A DNA stretch of 64,000 nt, taken from the NCBI GenBank assembly GCA_025360015.1, contig JANYCZ010000021.1, positions 1-64,000 of the forward strand, in the 5' to 3' direction. Shown in pieces: positions 59,214 to 64,000 of the stretch. The notes under the pieces were generated by a model that saw only the letters and a program-made list of their open reading frames with translations, was not told the DNA's origin and did not search any database. Every line of letters starts with the position of its first letter. The stretch's first letter is position 1. Position numbers and translations under genes: made by a program. Source of the DNA: Verrucomicrobiota bacterium (GTDB lineage Bacteria > Verrucomicrobiota > Verrucomicrobiia > Verrucomicrobiales > Verrucomicrobiaceae).

Positions 59214-60086
59214 ATGCCCAAACCGCAGGCCATCCAGCTCCCCGCCGATGTCTGGCGCACTCTGCGCCAGGAGTGGCTCTGGGTGTATCGCAGCCCCGTC
59301 CCGCAGTGCGGCGTCTGGTCCGCCGAGATCCCCGTGCCCGCCGGCGTCTTCTTTGTGGAGCGCGGTGAAGTGCGCATCCAGTCAGATGGCAAAGAAACCC
59401 TCGTGCCGCGCGGTCAGGCCTTCTTCTCCTCCCCCCGCTTGCGTCGGCATTGGTTCGCGCCCGGCACCCGCCTGCTCTCCGTCGGCTTTCGCAGTCAGTG
59501 GCCGGATGGCACATCGTTATTCCGCGATGCCCTCAATTTCGCCGCCGAGGCTTCCGCCTTGTGCACAGCGACCCAGCAGCTCTTCACCCGCATCCACGGC
59601 ACTCAGAAACTCGTCACCTACCGTCAAGCCATCGCGCCCGCCACGCATTCCTACAGCGACTGGGCCGCGCGCGAGGCCGCATTCAACACCTGGTTTTCCA
59701 CGTGGATGCAAACGCTGCAAGAGCTCAGCGTGCAACCCCAGCTTCCAGTCCGCACGCGCCACCGCCGTGTGGATCAGCTCGTCGCCTGGCTGCGGGCGCT
59801 GCCCCTCGATCAAACCACCCCGAGCCTCCCGCCCGATTTCCCCATCGGAGCCCGCCGTGCGGAGCAGCTCCTGCAGCAGCAGTTCGGCATCGGTCTGCGC
59901 CTGTTCATGGAGAAACGCCGCCTCGATGTCGCACGCGAGCGCATTCTGGCAGATCAGGCCACGCTCAAAGAAATCGCCTTTGCCCTCGGCTTTCGTCATG
60001 CCTCCCACTTCACCGCCTGGTTCCGCCGCCACACCGGCCTCTCGCCATCCGAGTACCGCATGAGCGGGGTGGAGCAGGCCGCATGA
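59214..60086 (+). CDS. AraC-family transcriptional regulator
   Basis: This 290-residue regulator has a cupin-like N-terminal sensing domain (about 15-110: GVFFVERGEVRIQSDGKETL) and a C-terminal AraC/XylS helix-turn-helix pair (about 200-280: RRLDVARERILADQATLKEI, then ALGFRHASHFTAWFRRHTGL). The N-terminal half is the type that senses small sugars or related ligands. The gene is divergent from the large secreted protein, 90 bases apart, so a shared control region is likely. The start at 59214 (MPKPQAIQ) is preferred to 59094, whose extra residues overlap the divergent gene. Confidence 0.87.
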   Translation: MPKPQAIQLPADVWRTLRQEWLWVYRSPVPQCGVWSAEIPVPAGVFFVERGEVRIQSDGKETLVPRGQAFFSSPRLRRHWFAPGTRLLSVGFRSQWPDGTSLFRDALNFAAEASALCTATQQLFTRIHGTQKLVTYRQAIAPATHSYSDWAAREAAFNTWFSTWMQTLQELSVQPQLPVRTRHRRVDQLVAWLRALPLDQTTPSLPPDFPIGARRAEQLLQQQFGIGLRLFMEKRRLDVARERILADQATLKEIAFALGFRHASHFTAWFRRHTGLSPSEYRMSGVEQAA

Positions 60087-60146
60087 GCCGTAAAGTCGAT
60101 TGCTGGACAGGCCCCCTTGGCCTCCTTTAGTGCCCGCCCATCCTTC

Positions 60147-61142
60147 ATGCCACCCGACGTCTCCCTCATCATCCCCGTTTTTAACAACGAGCTGTACTTG
60201 GATGAATCCCTCTCGTCAGCGCGTGCGCAGGAAGGTCTGTCACTGGAGATCATCATCATCGACGACGGCTCCACAGACGCCTCGCTCAGCAAGATCAAAG
60301 CCCATGCAGAAAATGATCCCAGGATCATCGTCATCGCCCAGGCCAATCAGGGCGTCTCCGCCGCGCGCAACGCCGGGCTGGACCGCGCCTCAGGCAAATG
60401 GCTCGCCTTTCTGGATGGCGATGACTGGCTCGCCCCCGGCTCCCTCGCCGCATGGCATCAGCAGGCAGAGCAGGGGACTCTTGACTGCCTCCTCTGCAAC
60501 GGCTTCAGCTTCAAATCAGACCCCCAGGCCTTCCTCGCTTCAAAGCCCCTCGCCATCCTCAGAAAGCAGCCCTGGGACAGCACCCTCACCGGAGCCGACT
60601 GGATCGTGCAGGGCGTCCAGCTCCGCGAATGGCCGCACTACGTCTGGCTGCAGTTCTGCCGCCGCAGTGTCATTGAAGCAGCGCACCTGCGCTTCCGGCG
60701 CGACATGATTCACGAAGACATCCCGTGGACCGTACAGCTCGCACTCGCCGTCAAACGCCTGGCCTTCTCGCAGTCCCCTCGCTACGGCTACCGGCGCAAT
60801 CCGGCTTCGCTGACGCAGTCGCGCAGCGCCGACAAAGTCCATCACCGCATCGCCAGCTACCTCAAGGTCGCCGCGCTCCTGAAAACCCTTTCCGACGGCC
60901 AGCCGCCCGCCCTGCGCAAAGCCCTGCAAAAACAGATCCTGCGTGAAATGGGCCACTTCCTCGGCCTCATGCGCAAAGGCAACGTCACCCGCGCCCACCG
61001 CAGCCAGTTTGCCGCCGAGTTTTTGGCCGCAGGCTTTGCCGGCATGATGTTCAAGAGCTGCTCCAACTACCGTGAAGTGGCCGCGACTCTCAAAGCCTGG
61101 TACCTCTGCCACATCTGGAAGCGCCAAAACCCGCAGAGCTGA
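60147..61142 (+). CDS. GT2 family glycosyltransferase
   Basis: This 331-residue cytosolic glycosyltransferase of family 2 has VSLIIPVFNNELYLDESLSS at the N-terminus, then IIIIDDGSTDASLSK, NQGVSAARNAGLDRASGKWL and FLDGDDW (catalytic DGDD near 90-95). The C-terminal ~130 residues are helical and typical of inverting transferases that extend surface polysaccharides. The ATG at 60147 gives the expected start; a TTG at 60117 adds only a short extension. The donor and acceptor are not identifiable. It stands downstream of the AraC gene with a 60-base gap. Confidence 0.88.
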   Translation: MPPDVSLIIPVFNNELYLDESLSSARAQEGLSLEIIIIDDGSTDASLSKIKAHAENDPRIIVIAQANQGVSAARNAGLDRASGKWLAFLDGDDWLAPGSLAAWHQQAEQGTLDCLLCNGFSFKSDPQAFLASKPLAILRKQPWDSTLTGADWIVQGVQLREWPHYVWLQFCRRSVIEAAHLRFRRDMIHEDIPWTVQLALAVKRLAFSQSPRYGYRRNPASLTQSRSADKVHHRIASYLKVAALLKTLSDGQPPALRKALQKQILREMGHFLGLMRKGNVTRAHRSQFAAEFLAAGFAGMMFKSCSNYREVAATLKAWYLCHIWKRQNPQS

Positions 61143-61409
61143 GCGCTGCTGCAACGATTTCCAAAACTCATTTCCGTTTCGCTGGCTGCGAAGGTAGGGC
61201 GGTGGTCCTCCAACCGCCGCCGAACGGCTCCAGGCCTCCTTTGGGAACGCTGGCCCGCTGGCACGATGGCGGAGCCATCAAAGCCTGTAGCGAGGGGTTG
61301 AGCGAAGCGACACCCCTCGAACACGCGCACATCACTTATCAAAGCACGTGCATCGCGTAGCGATGCCAGCGCGCGCATCCAGGCGTGCGTTTCGCCCAGA
61401 ACCCCTCAG
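61143..61409. other. Gene-free stretch with palindromes
   Basis: No gene is supported. It contains hairpins GATGGC-GGA-GCCATC (61265-61279), CGAGGGGT...ACCCCTCG (61291-61319) and GCATCGC-GTA-GCGATGC (61350-61366). These look like a cluster of small interspersed palindromes between the GT2 and sulfatase genes. Confidence 0.6.
61291..61319. repeat. REP-like palindrome with GAGCGAAGCGA loop
   Basis: Perfect 8-bp arms (61291-61298 and 61312-61319) enclose TGAGCGAAGCGAC. The loop matches the GCGAG/AAGCGA-rich loops at 342-380 and 4392-4428, although the stem differs, suggesting one family. Confidence 0.5.
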
Positions 61410-63065
61410 CTACTTCCTCCCACCCTTGATGAACTCGTCACGGCTCAGCACGCCGTTGCCATCCGTGTCAAATTTGGGAAAGCGTTTCGGTGCCTCATCA
61501 GGATCAGGCTGATTGAGCAAAAACTCCTCCTTCGTAAGCTGGCCGTTTTGGTCCTTGTCTCGTTGATCAAAACTCTTGCCCCGATCCTGCCCAGGTTTTT
61601 TGGGCGGAGCCTCCGGCTTGCTGGAGATCTGCGGCTTCGCCTCGGCATGTCGGGTGAGAAATTGGCGTAGAACCGTGACAACCGCAGGCTGCTCCACCGC
61701 AAGGTTCTTCGTCTCATCAGGGTCGGCCTCATAGTCATACAATTCAAGCACAGCCGTCTCCGGCGCATCCCCCGGCTTCTTCCATTCCACCAGGCGATGC
61801 CGCTGCGTGCGGATCGCGCGCCCGATCAAGCCACCCCCGCGCGGATAAACATGGATGGCGTGATCGCGCACGGTCGTCGCAGGATTTTGCAGCACGCTGG
61901 CAAAGCTGCGTCCATCGCCCTGCGGCGGGGCAGGGAGCTGTGCCAGCTCCGCCAGCGTGGGATAGATGTCACACGACTCAGCCAGCGCCTGCGTGCGCGC
62001 TGGCGGTACGCCCGGTGCCGCGACGATCACCGGAATGCGCGTCGCCTGCTCATAGTTCGTATGCTTGCACCACATGCCATGGTCCCCGAGATGCCAGCCA
62101 TGGTCGCCCCAGAAAACGATGATCGTATTCCCTGCCAGACCGCTCGCATCCAGGGCGTCCAGCACCCTGCCAAGCTGCGCATCCATGTAGCTCGTCGCCG
62201 CGTGGTAGCCATGGATGAGGTGGATGGCCTGCGCCTGCGTCAGCGGCCCTTGCTCCGGCATGTCCCGGTACTGGCGCAGCTCACCCCAGGTCGTCGGCGC
62301 GAACTCAGGCGCGCCAGCAGGAGCCGTTTGCAGCGCAGGCACGGTGAAGACCGCCGGATCATAGAGATCCCAGTACTTCTTCGGCGCCACAAAGGGCAGG
62401 TGAGGTTTCAAAAAACCGACCGCCAGAAAAAACGGCTCCTCCGGCTTTTGCTTCGCAGCCTCCAGCCGCTTGACCGCCTCGTCAGCGATCATGCCATCCC
62501 CATAGCGATTGTCCGGCACGTCGGCGGACTCCGTGGGCGCACCGCGCGGCAGCTTCCAGGCCTCCGTCTTGTTTTCAAACAGCGCCTGCTCCCGCGTGGA
62601 GTCCGGCAGGTTGTTCTCCTTCAGCGCGTAGCTAATCGTCTTCGGCGTGAAGTGCGGCACGCTCCAGGACGCCACATCATTCACATTGCCATGACCCACA
62701 TGGAAAATCTTGCCCAGCCCTTCCGCCCGGTAACCATTCGCCTTGAAGTGCTGCGGCAGCGTCACCGCATTCGGCACCGCTTTGCGGAAGTTCGTGCTCA
62801 GCTCATAGATCCCCAGCGTTTGTGGCCGCAGCCCCGTCAGCAGCGCATTGCGCGAAGGCGAGCACACCGCCTGATTGCAAAACGCCTTCTCAAACACCAC
62901 CCCCCGTGCCGCCAGCCGGTCAATGTTCGGCGATTTCACCACCTTGTCCCCATAGCACCCCAGCAGCGGCTTCAAATCATCCACACAGATGAGAAGAACA
63001 TTCGGTTTTGCGGCGGCAAACAGCGAGTTGCCGCAAAGGAGCAGGAGTGTGAGAACGCGGAGCAT
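61410..63065 (-). CDS. Secreted Cys-type sulfatase with C-terminal EF-hands
   Basis: This 551-residue exported sulfatase (signal about 1-18) has the active-site CSPSR at 68-72, whose Cys68 is converted to formylglycine, plus metal ligands in LLICVDD (about 25-30) and FWGDHGWHLGDHG near 310. It resembles iduronate-2-sulfatase-like enzymes. The last ~60 residues hold two EF-hand loops, DKDQNGQLTKEE and DTDGNGVLSRDE, likely calcium-binding and unusual for sulfatases. It probably desulfates algal or other sulfated polysaccharide outside the inner membrane. An inverted CTTGAC array lies upstream. No maturase gene (formylglycine-generating) is in the window. Confidence 0.92.
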   Translation of the reverse strand: MLRVLTLLLLCGNSLFAAAKPNVLLICVDDLKPLLGCYGDKVVKSPNIDRLAARGVVFEKAFCNQAVCSPSRNALLTGLRPQTLGIYELSTNFRKAVPNAVTLPQHFKANGYRAEGLGKIFHVGHGNVNDVASWSVPHFTPKTISYALKENNLPDSTREQALFENKTEAWKLPRGAPTESADVPDNRYGDGMIADEAVKRLEAAKQKPEEPFFLAVGFLKPHLPFVAPKKYWDLYDPAVFTVPALQTAPAGAPEFAPTTWGELRQYRDMPEQGPLTQAQAIHLIHGYHAATSYMDAQLGRVLDALDASGLAGNTIIVFWGDHGWHLGDHGMWCKHTNYEQATRIPVIVAAPGVPPARTQALAESCDIYPTLAELAQLPAPPQGDGRSFASVLQNPATTVRDHAIHVYPRGGGLIGRAIRTQRHRLVEWKKPGDAPETAVLELYDYEADPDETKNLAVEQPAVVTVLRQFLTRHAEAKPQISSKPEAPPKKPGQDRGKSFDQRDKDQNGQLTKEEFLLNQPDPDEAPKRFPKFDTDGNGVLSRDEFIKGGRK

Positions 63066-63082
63066 AGGGGGTGAAGCGGACA

Positions 63083-63175
63083 GTCAAGAAGTCAAAGGCC
63101 AAGGCGTCAAGCAGATGACGTCACGCTCAAACGCGCGACACTTGACACTTCTTGACAATACTTGACCCTCTTGAC
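63083..63175. promoter_or_regulatory. Inverted CTTGAC/GTCAAG array upstream of the sulfatase gene
   Basis: GTCAAG/GTCAAA occurs at 63083, 63091 and 63106, and CTTGAC at 63141, 63151, 63161 and 63170. The right half has near 10-base spacing, one helical turn. The array lies between the ArsR stop and the sulfatase start, both on the minus strand. It could be a regulator array or a large stem-loop. Confidence 0.4.
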
Positions 63176-63187
63176 TTCACTTTCCCC

Positions 63188-63511
63188 TCACTCCGGCAGT
63201 TGGTCGAAATGGAACTGGCAGCAGCCCAGATCAAGCGTGTTGGTGTCACGCGCGAGCTTTTCGCGAAACGCCTCCGCCAGCGCATAGATGCGCTGCTGCC
63301 CCTGCTTCTCCACTTCCAGCAGCCCGGCCTCTTTAAGCACCCGCAGGTGCTTTGAGACGTTGTAAGGCGTGACATGGAGAGCTTCACACAGCTCGGTGAC
63401 GGGCTTCGCGCCACCGATCAGCGCGCGCACCAGACGGAGACGCGTCGGCTCTCCCAGCGCACGCATGGCGGTGAGGCAGTCGAACGAACGTGTCACGGTG
63501 CGTGGTGGCAT
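63188..63511 (-). CDS. ArsR-family repressor
   Basis: This 107-residue winged-helix repressor has the ArsR helix-turn-helix (about 15-80: LGEPTRLRLVRALIGGAKPV, VTPYNVSKHLRVLKEAGLLE). A single Cys lies in the recognition-helix neighbour (TELCEAL). The C-terminal tail DLGCCQFHFDQLPE carries a Cys pair and His, which could bind metal or sense redox state. It is divergent from the TonB-dependent receptor gene. A perfect 12-base palindrome (63584-63595) lies between them, so auto-regulation and control of the receptor are likely. The inducing ligand is unknown. Confidence 0.9.
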   Translation of the reverse strand: MPPRTVTRSFDCLTAMRALGEPTRLRLVRALIGGAKPVTELCEALHVTPYNVSKHLRVLKEAGLLEVEKQGQQRIYALAEAFREKLARDTNTLDLGCCQFHFDQLPE

Positions 63512-63583
63512 GGCGGGATGTTTAGCAGAGAGGCCATGTCATCGCAAGAACGCCCGGGGCTGGGGGTGAAATAATATTTGCCA

Positions 63584-63595
63584 ATATGCGCATAT
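63584..63595. promoter_or_regulatory. Candidate ArsR operator
   Basis: ATATGCGCATAT is a perfect 12-base palindrome in the AT-rich centre of the 104-base divergent gap between the arsR-type gene and the TonB-dependent receptor gene. Its form and position fit an ArsR-family operator that controls both genes. Confidence 0.5.
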
Positions 63596-63615
63596 AAGAT
63601 AAAGCACGCGCCGCC

Positions 63616-64000
63616 ATGACTCTCCCGACTCATTCCCTTCACCGTGCCCTGCCGCGTCTTCTCGCCGCGACCGCCCTCCTGTCCACCTGCTCCGCTTTGG
63701 CTCAGCAGGCAGACGTGAAAAAAGACGAACAAGCCACGCCGGTGAATCTCAATGAGATCATCATCTCCGCGCCGAAGCTCTCAGACAAGACCCTGCTCGA
63801 ACTGCCGATCAGCGCCAGCGTGACGACCAGGAAGACTCTGCAGGATGCGGGGATGTACACCGTGAAGGACGCCGCCATGTACGCGCCGAACACCACCTTC
63901 ACCGAATTCAGCGCCCGCGCCATCAGCACCCCTCGCATGCGTGGCATCGGTGGCTCGCCGACCAATCCCGGCGTCACCACTTACATGGACGGCGTGCCTC
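63616..64000 (+). CDS. TonB-dependent receptor, N-terminal part (cut by window end)
   Basis: The open frame runs from ATG 63616 to the window edge, 128 residues visible. A signal peptide (about 1-29, ending SALAQ) is followed by a TonB-box-like region (VNLNEIIISAPK) and the start of the plug domain (LLELPISASVTTRKTLQDAG, then RGIGGSPTNPGVTTYMDGVP). This is the N-terminal architecture of TonB-dependent outer-membrane receptors that import siderophores, cobalamin or glycans. Substrate cannot be told from this fragment. It is divergent from an ArsR repressor with a palindrome between them, so it may be metal-regulated. Confidence 0.88.
   Translation, partial: MTLPTHSLHRALPRLLAATALLSTCSALAQQADVKKDEQATPVNLNEIIISAPKLSDKTLLELPISASVTTRKTLQDAGMYTVKDAAMYAPNTTFTEFSARAISTPRMRGIGGSPTNPGVTTYMDGVP

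Noticed and set aside
1..64000. CRISPR arrays, rRNA and tRNA genes
   Set aside because: No regularly spaced ~30-base repeats with unique spacers, no rRNA-like segments and no cloverleaf with the TTCGA arm were noticed. A formal tRNAscan or CRISPR search was not possible.

Overview
The window is a GC-rich bacterial chromosome segment whose gene content points to the PVC superphylum, most likely Verrucomicrobiota (Prosthecobacter/Verrucomicrobiaceae-like). The indicators are several planctomycete/verrucomicrobial cytochrome-type proteins (DUF1592, DUF1549/DUF1553), their twin-arginine partners (DUF1552, DUF1501), an HzsA-related cytochrome, a Cys-type sulfatase, F5/8-type carbohydrate modules, and dispersed palindromic repeats. 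This assignment is inferred from gene families, not from a marker gene. Few starts have a clear Shine-Dalgarno sequence, so many start choices rest on signal peptides, overlaps and homology. No rRNA, tRNA, CRISPR array or complete insertion sequence was seen.

Layout. 1-1021: gene-free, hairpin-rich. 1022-5855: DUF1592 protein and DUF1552 partner, separated by an SMI1/KNR4 gene, a small antitoxin-like gene and a decayed copy of the DUF1552 gene start. 6067-11582: histidine kinase with F5/8-like sensor modules, response regulator, and a DUF1549/DUF1553 cytochrome that carries the same type of module. 11624-14438: alpha/beta hydrolase, a remnant of a glycolate/lactate oxidase Fe-S subunit, and a lactate/glycolate permease. 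14446-26461 (minus strand): a copper island with a giant YHYH/Ig/multicopper oxidase, CusB, CusA, and an MbnP-MbnH-like single-chain fusion. 26609-29751: MFS exporter and an orphan DUF1501 protein. 29768-35191: membrane glycosyltransferase with TPRs, GT2, polysaccharide deacetylase, 2H phosphodiesterase, YhcH/YiaL protein. 35267-42378: HzsA-related cytochrome, DUF1549/DUF1553 and DUF1501 set.

42635-49715 holds an unusual association. A SpoIIE-type phosphatase with a cyclic-nucleotide domain converges on a minus-strand operon. That operon encodes a tandem-duplicated substrate-binding protein, a STAS protein with an unknown C-terminal domain, an ABC permease, an ABC ATPase, and an RsbW-like kinase fused to STAS. 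It looks like a partner-switching module built into an ABC transporter.

49810-64000 contains a beta-propeller protein, a DedA/VTT membrane protein, a glycosidase-glycosyltransferase fusion, a RodZ-like protein, a fatty acid/sterol hydroxylase, a large secreted protein with a divergent AraC regulator, a GT2, a sulfatase with EF-hands, an ArsR regulator, and the start of a TonB-dependent receptor cut by the window edge. The overall theme is extracellular carbohydrate breakdown, envelope polysaccharide synthesis and periplasmic redox/copper handling.
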